A stretch of 64,000 nt of DNA, from assembly GCF_018294505.1 (NCBI RefSeq), contig NC_057811.1, forward strand, positions 402,693,669 to 402,757,668. The letters run 5' to 3'. This document shows, piece after piece, positions 9,913-21,651 of the stretch. The position numbers and the translations under genes are program-made. A model generated the notes under the pieces. The model did not search any database. It saw only the letters and a program-made list of their open reading frames with translations, and had not been told where the DNA came from. The stretch is from Triticum aestivum (taxonomy: Eukaryota > Streptophyta > Magnoliopsida > Poales > Poaceae). Each line of letters begins with the position of its first letter. Position 1 is the first letter of the stretch.

Positions 9913-12900
9913 ATGAGTGATCGTGCGTGGATGTACACCGGTCACACTGGTCAGAACAAATGGAGCACTGAATGGTTCACAAAAACCAAGGGGTTTGTGC
10001 GAGCCGCATTTGCAAATGGCCAGAGGAAAACCTGGTGCCCCTGTTTACGGTGCGGCAATTGGGAAAAGAGGACAGAGGCTGAAATGGGCAAACACCTGCA
10101 GAAGAGTGGTTTTACGCCCGATTATACGGTGTGGACATTTCATGGTGAGTCTGCCCAACGTGACCGAGCTGAGGTGGATCGTCGTCGCACCGACGAGCAT
10201 GGTACCGGTATGGAAAACATGGTGCAAGACTTTGATGATGCTCGGGATTCGGACGAGGAGATGGAGGAATCTGCAAAGGCCTTCAATGAAATGTTGGAGT
10301 CTTCAAAACGTCCGCTCCATGAGCACACTGAGCTTTGTCAGTTGGATGCCATCTCACAAGTAATGGCTCTGAAGGCTCAGTTCAACTTGGGCAGAGAATG
10401 CTACGATGCAATGATGACAGTATTTGGACGCTTTCTACCCAAAGGCCATGTAATGCCTGCAAACCTGTACCAGTCGGACAAAATCCTCCGTGCACTGAAG
10501 ATGCCCTATGATAAGATACATGCCTGTGAGAAAGGATGTGTCTTGTTTAGGCTTGACTATGCGTACTTGAACTGTTGTCCCATTTGCAAGTCTTCCAGGT
10601 ATGTTGTGGTAGACAACGGTATGGGTGAGAAGACACAGACCAAAATCCCCGTTAGTGTTCTTCGGTATATGCCAATCGTACCAAGACTTCAACGTCTTTT
10701 CATGGTCGAAGAGACGGCCAGACAGATGACATGGCACAAAACGGGCAAAAGAACCGAACTAGATGCAGATGGGAATCTGATGATTGTACACACATCGGAT
10801 GGTGTTGCGTGGAAAAAGTTTGATGAATTACATGGTGACAAAGCGGCAGATCCGAGGCATCCTCGAGTCGGCATCAGCACGGATGGGTTCAGTGTGTTTG
10901 GTATGACGGCAGCCCAATACAGTTGTTGGCCCGTATTTGTCTTTCCACTCAATCTCCCCCCCCCCCGGACAGATTATGCAAAGAAAGAACATTTTCCTGA
11001 CATTGATAATTCCAGGGCCCAACTATCCGGGGAAAAATATGAATGTGTACATGCAACCGCTTAAGGACGAATTGCAAGAAGCCTGGGATAATGGGTTCAA
11101 GACATACGATGCCTATAGCAAACGGAACTTCATAATGCGTGTCTGGTACATGTACTCGACGCATGACTTGCCGGCGTATGCGCTATTCGTTGGCTGGTGT
11201 GTGCATGGAAGGTTCCCGTGCCCCACATGCAAGGGAGCTCTTGAGTTTCGTTGGCTTCAGGCCGGTCGCAAGTTTTCTTGCTTCAACATGCATAGAGAGT
11301 TCCTGAATCCTCGCCATAAGTTCAGGAAAGACAAGAAGAACTTCATCAGAGGTAGAGTTGTCAAAAACTCTGCACCACATGCATTGACAGGCCAACAGAC
11401 CCTGGATCAGTTAAACGCTCTCGAGCCAGATCCCGAGCGTCCAGGGTACTTCAAGGGGTATAATTCTGAGCACGCCTGGACTCACAAAACATGCTTATGG
11501 GATCTGCCTTACTTCAAAGACCTCCTTTGCCCACACAACATCGACGTGATGCACACTGAGAAGAATATCGCCGAGGCACTTTTTGGTACATTGTTCGGCA
11601 TAGATGGGAAGTCAAAGGATAATACTAAGGCTAGAGTCGATCTGGAGGTGCTATGTGATAGGCCGTTACAAAACATGAAAGAACCGAAAGGAAAGCAGAA
11701 CTGGACGAAGCCAAAGGCATGGTTCAATCTTGGAAGGCCGGCTATGAGGGAAATTATCTTGTGGGTGAAAATGCAGTTGATGTTCCCCGATGGGTATGCA
11801 GCGAATCTATAGAGGGGAGCCAGTCTTGATAAATTGAAGATATTTGGTCTCAAGAGTCATGATTGGCACATATGGATTGAGCGGGTAATGCCGGTGATGT
11901 TGCGTGGCTTCATCCCTGAGGATGAATGGCTAGTACTGGCAGAACTCAGCTATTTCTTCCGTGTTCTTTGTGCGAAAGAACTATCGCCTGGCGTGCTAGA
12001 AGAAATGGAAGAGTTGGCGCCGGAGTTGATCTGCAAGTTAGAGAAGATCTTTCCACCGGGCTTCTTTAATCCAATGCAACATTTGATTTTGCATCTCCCG
12101 ACCGAGGCAAGATTGGGGGGGGCCGTGCAAAATCGTTGGTGCTACCCAACTAAGAGGATGCAGAAGACGCTTCGACAAAAATGTAAAAATAAACGTAGAA
12201 TTGAAGCATCGATGGCTGAGGCATTCATCACTGAGGAGGCGGCAAACTTCGTGACAGCACACTACGAAGCCAAAAATCGTCATTTGCATAATCCGAAGCC
12301 TCGGTACAATGCTGACGACCCTAAAAAGGGTGGATCCAACCTCAGCCTATTCAAAGGGAATCTCGCACCAGCCAGTGTTTCAAATCCAGTATCTTTGGAT
12401 CACGAACAATGGCGGACCATTTCGTTGTATATCTTCAACAACCTGATAGAAGTGCGGCCGTACATCGAGTAAGTTCTCGGTACATAGTTTCGCAACTTCT
12501 ATTTCCTTTGAACTGCTCTTATTCCTGGATATTTCATACAGTCGATACGTCGCCTTATTCTCGTATGGAGCGGTGATCCAAAAGGATTCTGTCGAAGAGT
12601 ATGAGCTTCTCGCAAAGCAAGGAGGCGGCTATCCCGGTTTCATCTCTTGGTTCAAACAAACGGTAATTTCTATTAGACTTGTAGGCTAATTTGTAGGCGG
12701 CTATCCCGGTTTCATTCGCTAATTTGTGCGTAATGCAACAATCCTTTCATATTAAACTTGTAGGCTAATTCAGAGTCTATGGACGCCGAATTGAGACAAG
12801 TCGCTAATGGTTTTGACTATAAGGTTCGTTCATTTGACAAATACGACATCAACGGGTATCGCTTTCGTACCTATGGCAAAGAGCTATCTATGGCCGACCG

Positions 12901-13579
12901 AAAGTCTACAAATTGTTGTGTATCTGCTATCGGCGAAGGAGGTACCGAGTATTATGGGAGAGTTGAAGCAATTTATGAACTTCTATTCTATGGTGAAAAC
13001 CCACCGAATGTCGTAGTCTTCAAATGTTATTAGTTTCAGCCGAAGGAGACTAGAAGGACTCATGAACATATAGGGATAGTTGAAATCAACCAAAGCACCC
13101 ATTTAGATGTTCCTGATGTCTATATTATGGCTCAACAGGCGGCCCAAGTATTCTATCTACCGTGGGCCTGCCAAACTAATCCAAATCTGAAAGGTTGGGA
13201 TGTCGTTTATGAAGTGCCGCCACGTGCTAGACTATCTCCCCCAAAGGAAGAGGATTATGAACCTCACATTAACCCAGACACATATGAAGGAGAATTCTTC
13301 CAAGAGACACGTCTTTCCAAAAAGCGTTTCAAGAACCGCTATACTTGACCCCAAAACATTGAAGTAGACAGCGACCGTGAATCCGACATCACCCCAGAGG
13401 AGGAACAAGAAGAGCCGGAACAAGAAGAGGTTACTGCTGCGGATGACCTATCATTGCTTGACCGATTACGTCAAGGTGGCCTTCCACATGTTGATGCCAC
13501 TGAACCCTATGAGCCCGTCATTGATTATAGTGATGATGATGATTATGCATTTATTGATGATACTGATCAAGATTATTAG
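9913..13579 (+). pseudogene. CACTA transposase (TNP2-like), three exons, inactivated
   Basis: The reading starts at ATG 9913 (MSDRAWMYTGH) with a Transpos_assoc-like cysteine-containing N-terminus (CPCLRCGNW). The TNP2 domain follows (GISTDGFSVFG, then LIIPGPNYPG, NIDVMHTEKN), then a DUF4218-like part (LHLPTEARLGG) and a DUF4216-like part (DINGYRFRT to KGWDVVYEVP). The C-terminus is acidic. Exons by GT-AG sites are 9913-12468, 12542-12662 and 12764-13579. Four lesions are visible: a frame change at the run of 11 C (10956-10966), TAG at 11810-11812, TAG at 13031-13033 where the family has a tryptophan, and TGA at 13346-13348. The family cuts and pastes CACTA ends; this copy should not make the full protein. 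The identity of the domains is recognition, not a search result. Confidence 0.85.
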
Positions 13580-13715
13580 TAGTGTCAGGTATTAAATTTT
13601 TTTATGTTGTACTTGATGATGATACACTTAAGTGATACACATATTATTATTCATGTCGGTCTTTTTTTATGTTGTACTAATTTTGTTTACTGTTTGTCAT
13701 GGCAGGTGTTGAAAG

Positions 13716-16700
13716 ATGGTGGGCGCTGGTCGGGAGCGCGCCAAGGCCCCTTCTTCGTCGGCGCGTGGTCTGAGGTCTTCCATTCCAGACGCACCTCTCC
13801 GCCGAGCGTTGCTGGACAGTATGGCCACACCGCCGGGCCCTTCTTCGTCGACCGCGGTGCCCAGCAGGGGACGAGGTAGGAAGAGAGGAGGTGGGGCACG
13901 TGGTCGCGGGAGAGGAGGTAGGGTGACTGCTACGGCGCCTTCCTCGCCGCCACCCCCAGCTGTTTCACCCGAGCACGTGACTGCTAGGGTGGACTCGTCC
14001 GAGGAGGAGGCTACACGGACTCCGGTCCACGAGCCTCCGGTCCATGGGTCTTGGGCCCACGAGCCTCGGGTCGACTGGCCTTCGGCCCACGAGACCCTGG
14101 AGGAGCACACGTCCGGATGGGGTACCTGGCCGGATCAGCCCGAGGAGCCGAGTGGCCATGCTAATGATGGCGGGGAGCCGACTGATCTTGAGGAGGGGGG
14201 CACCGTCTACCAGCGTGGTGCTACACGGCTCCCGTCCGTGCCGGCGACCCGCGAGCAGAGGTGGTTGATTTTCCCTGATGGGGAGAGGTACGTAAGTGCA
14301 TTTAATATTTTTGTACCTTCTGCATTCACGTTTCTTCAAATAACTAATGCGTTGGCCTTGTCATGCTGCAGGGGTTGGGACCACCATCATAGTGTCCGCC
14401 GGCCCAACTCCGTCCTTGGAGTTCTTTGCCGGCAAAACTTCCCGGGGTTTGTCACGTTGCCTGGTGAGGTCGGCTTCTAGAGCTTGGATTGAGCTGGGAG
14501 CACTACGTGGCTGCCCCGGCCCCGCCGGATGAGATTATCGACGGTGTCGTGTGCAACACGAGGGCAGACATGGTGATCAGAAAGTTCTGGGTAATTTCTC
14601 CTTTACACATTTAAAAATCTTCAACTAGCTAGTTATTAATTGTACTAATCAATATTGTCTCATTTGATTGTAGACATTCTACAGGTGTGAGGAGGGATAC
14701 GAGGAGGACGCGGCACATGTTATCGAGAACGTCTGCAAGCGCCTACTCCAGAACTTACGGCACGAGGCTCGGGTGCAGGCTGTTCGAGACTACTATGCCT
14801 TGCGTGGTATCAAGAAGACCAAGCCGGCGTGCCACGATAAGTTCCTGAGTAAGGAGCAGTACATGAAGGTAATTCTTAAGGCCTTCTACTTAAATTCCTT
14901 CATTTAGTAATTCTTAGCCGTAGCGCTCAAGTTTCTATTTGCTAACTTAGGCGCCTCCGAGATGGTGTGCGGATCGGATGGATTGTTGGGAGGTGTTGGT
15001 CGATGAGTGGTGCTCAAAAGAATGGCTAGCCCTCCACAATGAGGCCAAGGACAAACGTGCCCAAATGGAAGGTGTGCCACACCATCAAGGCAGCTCCAAC
15101 TTATATCAGTTCGGGCGCAACTGGGTATGTGGTTTGCTTCATGATTCATGCAATTCATTCATCATGCTAGCTTGAGCCCTTTAATTACTAATTTACATTG
15201 TTTCTCTCTTTCAGGCACGCCACAATAAGGTGGATAAGGTGCCAGAGGTGTACGACCTGTATGCCATGGCCCACACTGCCTCTTTCAAGAAAGTCAAGGC
15301 TTTCTCTCAGTCTGACCTCGATGATGCAAACAACTTCACCAACATCTCCTCCCACAACAAGCTCGTGAGATATAGAGATGAGGGGAAGGCGAGGAAAGGG
15401 GAGGACTTTAACCCGAGCCAGGGTCCCATTGATCCAGAGCTAGTGATGATATCTGGTGGCGGGAGGTCCCATGGCTCCATAGCCATTGGAGATGGACTTA
15501 TCCGTTGTCCTAGCACTCTCCCGGAGATCAAGGCGCGCCAGTCGAGCTCCGCTCCTGAGATAAGGCCTCGTGAACGGCCAGTGCAACTCGCCATCAAGGT
15601 TAGTGATACGTACTCAGTTATCTTTCTCCATTACATTGTGTGCGCTTCCATCAATGATTACAAATGGTCATGTGAGTGGTGTTGCAGGCTGCTATACAGA
15701 GTGAGAGAGATAGAACGGAGAAACTTCTGGCGGAGGCGGCGGAGAGGCAGCGGGAGTTGGAGGAGAGGACGACAAAGATGATGGAGGAGGAGAGGGCACG
15801 GAATGACATGCAGGCAAGGGCCATGTACGAGCTCCTTGTGGTAAGTTTCTTCTGCAGATTAGCCAAAACATTCATGTAGTGTTTGTCTCATTACTAACTA
15901 GTATGACTGAGTCGTCAAAACCAAATGTGCAGTCTGTGTGCGAGAAGACCGGTCAGACCGCTTCGCCGATGCCAGTGATTGCTCCTGGGACCACGGTGAG
16001 TTTAATTTGAATGGACATTACTTGCTAGTCTTAACATTTGAGTGTCATCATGCTAACAAGACATTGGAAATGATCTTTGGTGCAGCGTAACTCCGACAAG
16101 CATCGCACGATCCTTCTCCAGCTACCGACACGAGCCAGCCCGCTCCTACACCTCCTGGATCTTGGTAAGTTTATCTAGTTTTTTGCTTAACACATGCATA
16201 AAGACCTAGACTTAGCTTTATTTCCTCCAATGCTTACCATAATGACCTAGACTTAGCTTCTTCTCCTCCAAAATGACTTAATAAGCTTACTGACCTCCAA
16301 AACCATCCATTTTACCTAAGTTAGCTCTAAAACGATCTGTACTTAGCTTACTTATGTCAAAAATTGCATAATTAGCTTAGTTAGCTCAAAAAGATCCATT
16401 TTACCTAGATTAGCTTATACATGATCCAGTTCATCCAAGTTAGCTAAAAAATGACCCATTTTACCTAGATTAGCTCCTAAATGATCCATTTTACCTACGT
16501 TAGCTTTAAAATGACCCATTTCACCTAGGTTAACTCCAAAATGACACATCTTACCTAGGTTATCTCATAAACGATCCATTTCAACTAATTTAGCTCATAA
16601 ACGATCCATTTCACCAAGTTAGCTAAAAAACGATCCATTTTACCTAAATTAGCTCTTAAATGATCCATTTCACCTAAGTTAGCTCAAAAAGATCCATTTC

Positions 16701-17040
16701 AACTAAATTAGCTCATAAATGATCCATTTCACCTAAGTGAGCTAAAAACGATCCATTTCACCTTAGTTACCTCAAAAACGATCCATTTGACCTTAGTTAG
16801 CTCATAAACGACCCATTTCAACTAAGTTAGCTCATAAATGATCCATTTCACCTTAGCTAGCTCATAAACGACCCATTTCAACTTAGTTAGCTCATATATG
16901 ATCCATTTCACATAAGTTAGCTCATAAATGACATACTCTTCTTGTTCTAGTCTTCTTCTTGTTCTAGTCTTCTTATTCTAGTCACCTATTTCTAACTTTC
17001 TTAATTTTCATTTTGCAGATTTCATTCACTTGACGAAAGC
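13716..17040 (+). pseudogene. CACTA second gene, plant Transposase_24 (Ptta/En/Spm)-type, about nine exons
   Basis: Begins MVGAGRERAKAPSSS, with a low-complexity, glycine/arginine-rich N-terminus (RGRGRKRGGG). Likely exons by GT-AG sites are 13716-14287, 14372-14590, 14674-14868, 14951-15124, 15215-15598, 15688-15840, 15933-15995, 16086-16164 and from 17019. The conserved region (RRPNSVLGVLCRQNFPG, then a K-F-W motif and YEEDAAHV, then KDKRAQMEGV) is typical of the Transposase_24 family. The part near 15688-15840 (ERDRTEKLLAEAAERQRE) is a predicted coiled coil. Exon 2 carries stops near 14478 and needs a frame change near 14490, so the gene is broken. Its family role is unsettled; binding of subterminal repeats, as by TNPA, is a guess. 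Confidence 0.7.
16165..17018. repeat. About 30-bp minisatellite in the last intron of the CACTA second gene
   Basis: Degenerate tandem units of the form TTAGCTCATAAACGATCCATTT plus CACCTAAG, about 30 bp each, run from about 16210 to 16935. They lie in a proper GT-AG intron (donor 16165, acceptor AG at 17017-17018). A short CTTGTTCTAGTCTT repeat follows at about 16940-16985. Confidence 0.85.
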
Positions 17041-17354
17041 TTGCATAGATGGAGTGCTCCTTATCCCTTTCTCTGTTTCTTTTGTATCATTGAACTATGC
17101 ATGTATCGTTGGATGAAACTATTGTAATATATATGGTTGGATGCCTCTATGTTGAACTTGCTATGTATGATGGAACTATGCATGGAACTTGGTAGTTGGA
17201 TGGAACTATGCATGTATCGTTGAACTATGAAGTTATGTGTTGGATATCTTATATGTTTGCTCTGTAATTGCCTTGTGAAATATATCTATATATGTCATAT
17301 ATATTTGCTGTGAAATTGTTGGATTTAATAAAAAACAGAAAAAAGAGCCAATAT

Positions 17355-17906
17355 GCAGGCTCTTTGCCGTCTGCCTCCGACGGCAACGGGCTCTTTGCCG
17401 TCTGCCGCGGACGGCAAAGAAGGCACGTGGCATCCAGCTGTGCTTCCTGGGAGCTGACCCATTTGGTCAGTTTGCCTACAGTGGCAGACGGCAAAGGCTT
17501 GAGGCTCTTTGCCGTCAGCGGCGGACGGCAAAGGCCTGCCATGTAGTGACGTGTAGATGACATCATACGGCGGACGGCAAAGACACTAGATAGTTTGCCG
17601 TCAGCGGCGGACGGCAAAGGAACTAGAAAGTTTGCCGTCAGCGGCGGACGGCAAAGGCCTGCCGTTAGCCACTTAACGGACTGACAACGCAATTATTGCC
17701 GTCCGCTCTCTTTGCCGTCCGCGGCAGACGGCAAAGGGCCTTTGCCGTCAGCCGCCAGGAAGCAGACGGCAAAGTAGCTCTTTACTGTAGCCTACTTTGC
17801 CGGAGCCTTTTACCGTCCGCGGCTGACGGCAAAGGTCTTTGCCGTCCGCCGTTCATGCCTTTGCCGTCCGCCGTGGCAGACAGCAAAATAGCTGATTCCT
17901 GTAGTG
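17355..17906. repeat. CACTA right subterminal repeats and TIR
   Basis: TTTGCCGTC / GACGGCAAA motifs recur at high density in both orientations, mirroring the left end, and finish in the right TIR (17878-17906). Positions 17041-17354 between the gene and the repeats hold nothing I can name. Confidence 0.85.
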
Positions 17907-19757
17907 TTACTTGGCTCAAACACTAATTAAAACACCAAAACACAATTAATACAGTAGAAAAAACAAAAAACATAAAAACGAAAATAAAATTGGGTTGCCT
18001 CCCAACAAGCGCTATTATTTAACGCCCCTAGCTAGGCATAAGGCAATAGATCTAGGTATTGTCATCTTTGGTATGCAATTATTTTCTCATCAAGTCCTCC
18101 AAAACACGTCTTAACAAATATATTCTTTCCTTTATTTCCTTTCTTGTAGATGAACTCAAATCATGAAAAGGGCTTTGATTAGTGATTTTGACATTCATAA
18201 ACCCGTAATGGAGGTCATCACCATAAATATCATCATAAAGAATATGTATCTCGGTTTTGAAATAGAGATAAATAATATTTTGAGCGGCATACTTTCATTG
18301 TGAACATAACAACCGAGAGATCTCGATATCTTCCATGCTACTCACATTATAGGCGGTTCCCAAACAGAATGGTAAAGTTTATACTCCCCCTCCACCAACA
18401 AGCATCAATCCATGGCTTGCTCGAAACAACAAGTGCCTCCAACTAACAAGAGTCCCAGGGGAGTTTTGTTTGCAATTATTTTGATTTGATTTGCATAAAG
18501 CATGGGACTGGGCATCCCGGTGACCAGCCATTTTCTCGTGAGTGAGGAGCGGAGTCCACTCCTCTTGAGAATAACCCGCCTAGCATGGAAGATACAGACA
18601 GTCCTAGTTGATACATGAGCTATTCGAGCATACAAAACAGAATTTCATTTGAAGGTTTGGAGTTTGGCACATACAAATTTACTTGGAACGGCAGGTAGAT
18701 ACCGCATATAGGAAGCTATGGTGGACTCATATGGAATAACTTTGGGGTTTATGGAAGTGGATGCACAAGCAATATTCCTGCTTAGTACAAGTGAAGGCTA
18801 GAAAAGGCTGGGAAGCGACCAACTAGAGAGCGACAACAGTCATGAACATGCATTAAAATTAATAAACATTGAGTGCAAGCATGAGTAGGATATAATCCAC
18901 CATGAACATAAATATCATGAAGGCTATGTTGTTTTTGTTACAACTACATGTGTGAACATGTGCCAAGTCAAGTCACTCGAATTATTCAAAGGAGGATACC
19001 ACCCTATCATACCATATCACAACCATTCTAATAGCATGTTGGCACGCAAGGTAAACCATTATAAACTCCTAGCAAATTAAGCATGGCATGAGCAACTATA
19101 ATCTCTAATTGTCATTGCAAACATGTTTATTCATAATAGGCTGAATCAGGAACGATGAACTAATCATATTTCCAAAAGCAAGAGAGATCGAGTTCATACC
19201 AGCTTCTCTCATCTCAATCAGTCCATCATATATCGTCATTATTGCCTTTCACTTGCACGACCAAACGATGTGAATAATAATAATAGTGCACGTGCATTGG
19301 ACTAAGCTGGAATCTGCGAGCATTCAATAAACAGGAGAAGACAAGGCAAAACGGGCTCTTGGTTAAATCAACAATAATGCATATAAGAGCCACTTTAACA
19401 ATTTCATTATGGTCTTCTCCTCTCGACCCCCAAAGAAAAGAAAAGAAATAAAACTATTTACACGGGAAAGCTCCCAACAAGCAAAAGAAGAACAGGAAAT
19501 CTTTTTGGGTTTTCTTTTTAATTACTACTACAAGCATGGAAAGTAAACTAGCTAAAAGCTACAACTATTTTTTTTGTTTTTCTTAAGGTTTTTCAAACAC
19601 ACAAGAAGAAAGCATAAAAAAGGAAAAATAAACTAGCATCGATATTACAGTGAAAAAGTATGAGCACCGACAACTAGCATGAGTGTGTGAACATAAATGT
19701 AATGTCGGTGAGAAATACGTACTCCCCCAAGCTTAGGCTTTTGGCCTAAGTTGGTCT

Positions 19758-20781
19758 ATTGCCACGGCTGGCCTGGCGGATATCCAAAGTTGTAGTTGGG
19801 GTCGTACTAAGATGCAGCGGCTATCGCATCGTGGGCTAGAGCTTGGAGGCGAGCTGTCTCAGTCCTCCACTCGTACTCGTTTGCCTCCTCCCTAGTTATA
19901 ACATGTCTCCCTTTTTCCTGAAAGTCAAAGAAAGTAGGAGCAGGGAGAGCGACGTGATAGGTGCGTCGTCTGTCAAAGATTAGTCGGTACTGGAGGAACT
20001 GATCGTTCCTCTCAACAAACTGATGACAAACCATAGCCTCATAATCTAAATAAACAGGAGGCAACTCAATATCATACTCACGTATGGGTATATCAAGAAA
20101 ATTAGCTAAACGGGTTGCATAAATTCCACCAAAGAAATCTCCATTAATTCTATTATTATGCAACCTACGTGCAACAATGGCTCCAAAATTATAATGTTTA
20201 TCTCCTAATACAGCACTCCTGAGAACACTGAGGTAAGGGATACACATATGACATGCTTCATCCTTGCCATTTATGCACCTACCTATGAAGAGAGCAAAAT
20301 AATGTATAGCAGGAAAATGAATGCTCCCTATGGTAGCTTGTGTTATATCTCTAGACTCCCCCACAGTTATACTAGCAAGAAAATCTCTAAACTCAGATTT
20401 GCGAGGCTCACTAGTGCTACCCCATTGTGGAAGTTTGCAAGCAGTATTAAAATCCTCTAAGTCCATAGTATAAGAATTTTCATAAAGATCAAACAGGACA
20501 GTTTGAGAATTGCGTGATGATGAAAATTCAAACCTTCTCACAAAGGAATCAGTGAGATAGTGGTACTGGCGGCACTTATCTGCCTTGAAGCTCCCAAGAT
20601 CAGCGTTACGCACATATGCGTCAAATTCCTCCTTGATTCCTGCTCGAACCATAAAGTCCTCTGACGGCCATTCACAAGCCCGCACTTGAGATTCCCTCGG
20701 TGGTTCATCGTCCGCATCGCGTATTGCAAGCCTGGGTCCTTGCTTCCTTGAAGGACCACCTTGGTACATTTTCCTAAACAT
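19758..20781 (-). CDS. Athila-type retrotransposon ORF1 protein of M1
   Basis: Starts at ATG 20781 (MFRKMYQGGPSRKQGP). A frame of 324 residues runs to an in-frame TAG at 19807-19809; another 16 codons (YDPNYNFGYPPGQPWQ) follow before a second TAG near 19756, so the first stop is probably a late mutation. The body has the layout of the ATHILA ORF-1 family: an N-terminal variable part, then motifs such as QYHYLTDSFVRRFEF, EDFNTACKLP and IHYFALFIGRCI. The function of that family is unknown. It lies downstream of gag-protease on the same strand and has a spliced leader (see 20791-21023), which suggests its own transcript. No membrane segment is evident, so it is not an obvious envelope protein. 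Confidence 0.65.
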
Positions 20782-20790
20782 AATTCTTCC

Positions 20791-21023
20791 TCTGAAATTT
20801 TTTTGAAAATTTTAATAACTTCAAATAGAAGTGAACCAAACTCAACAAAATTGATAGCAACTACTCCCACATGTGCTTAGAGACTATATCATGCATTAGA
20901 ACTACTTGGGACCAAATAAATTTGACATGCAAGCTCAAGAACAGGGTCACCTAAGCAACAAAAATTTGCAATGAATAAAGCACTAGAACAAAAACTAATT
21001 GGACCATTGGAGGAGTCACATAC
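20791..21023 (-). other. Likely leader intron before ORF1
   Basis: On the minus strand, CTTCG|GTATGTG (donor at 21023) and a T-rich TTTCAG|AGGAAG (acceptor at 20791-20793) bound 233 bp. The exon resumes 9 bp before the ORF1 start codon. The intron is AT-rich and has several stops. Splicing is predicted, not shown. Confidence 0.45.
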
Positions 21024-21159
21024 CGAAGATCAATCCCCCAAAGCAGTTTTGTGAGTTGAGCTTTGAGCAAGTAGATCGAAAATCTCAGCAAAATGAGCTA
21101 GAACTCGTGCTTGAGCTGGTTGGTCATTTTTTGGGGAGGAAGGAGTGTGTGGTGGCTTG

Positions 21160-21345
21160 AATTAGTGGAGGGGAGCCACCATGGGCCCACGAGGCAGGGG
21201 GCGCGCCCAGGGGGTGGGCGTGCCCTGGACCCTCGTGTCTAGGTGCTTGCTCCCCCTGCTGTGTTCTCAGTGCCAGATATTCTCAAATATTCCATAAAAA
21301 TCATATCTCAATTTTGGGGTATTTGGAGAACTTTTATTTTTGGGG
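21160..21345 (-). promoter_or_regulatory. LTR-U3-like promoter module inside M1
   Basis: A GC-rich inverted repeat with core GGGCGCGCCC (21199-21208) and arms CCACGAGG / CCTCGTG is followed 118 bp away by GAGAACTTTTATTT (21326-21339). The M1 LTR has the same order: core at 36346-36357, arms CCACGAGG and CCTCGTGG, and GAGAACTTTTATTT at 36458-36471. Read on the minus strand the module lies upstream of the ORF1 leader. I see no clear TATA box. Promoter function is inferred from the likeness. Confidence 0.45.
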
Positions 21346-21564
21346 TATTTTTTTATCGCACGGATAAATCGAAAAACAGACAGAAAATACTATTTTTGCT
21401 TTATTTAATCTAAATTACAAAAAGTAAAAGGAGGGTACAGAAGGTTGTGCTTTCTAACTTCATCCATCTCATTCTCATCAAAAGGAATCCACTAACAAGG
21501 TTGATCAAGTCTTGTTAACAAACTCATTCCGAATAACATGGAACCGGAGAATTTTCGAATAGCA

Positions 21565-21651
21565 CTAGGTTACCTCAACGGGGATATGCACGTCTCCAAT
21601 AATAAGAATATCATATCTCTTTTTGACAGTAGGAAGAGGAAATTCAAAACC
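21565..21651 (-). pseudogene. End of the M1 gag-protease frame (separated by the Tekay insertion)
   Basis: The frame that ends at 32539 on the far side of the Tekay element continues here after one copy of the AAACC duplication, and stops at TAG 21565-21567. No reverse transcriptase follows; the strand downstream is non-coding until ORF1. Confidence 0.6.

Larger units (their letters stand above)
8326..17906 (+). mobile_element. CACTA (En/Spm, DTC) transposon, 9581 bp
   Basis: The left end starts CACTACTAGAATCAGCTAA and the right end is ...TAGCTGATTCCTGTAGTG, whose reverse complement starts CACTACAGGAATCAGCTA. The ends form imperfect terminal inverted repeats of about 28 bp. A 3-bp target duplication, TTA, is at 8323-8325 and 17907-17909. 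The uninterrupted site exists at 43399-43401 in a paralogous block, which fixes both boundaries. Inside are a TNP2-type transposase gene and a second multi-exon gene of the plant Transposase_24 (Ptta/En/Spm) type, both on the plus strand and both broken. Movement today would need proteins from another copy. Confidence 0.97.
17907..21651 (-). mobile_element. M1 gypsy element, 3' internal part (middle segment)
   Basis: Resumes at the CACTA target duplication (TTA 17907-17909) and runs to the Tekay target duplication (AAACC 21647-21651). The part 17907-19293 is paralogous to 43399-44797. Relative to that copy it lacks 30 bp (43450-43479) just after the CACTA site. It carries ORF1 (19758-20781), its leader and an LTR-like promoter module, and the last codons of the protease frame (to 21565). 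About 17910-19757 is otherwise non-coding. Confidence 0.75.
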
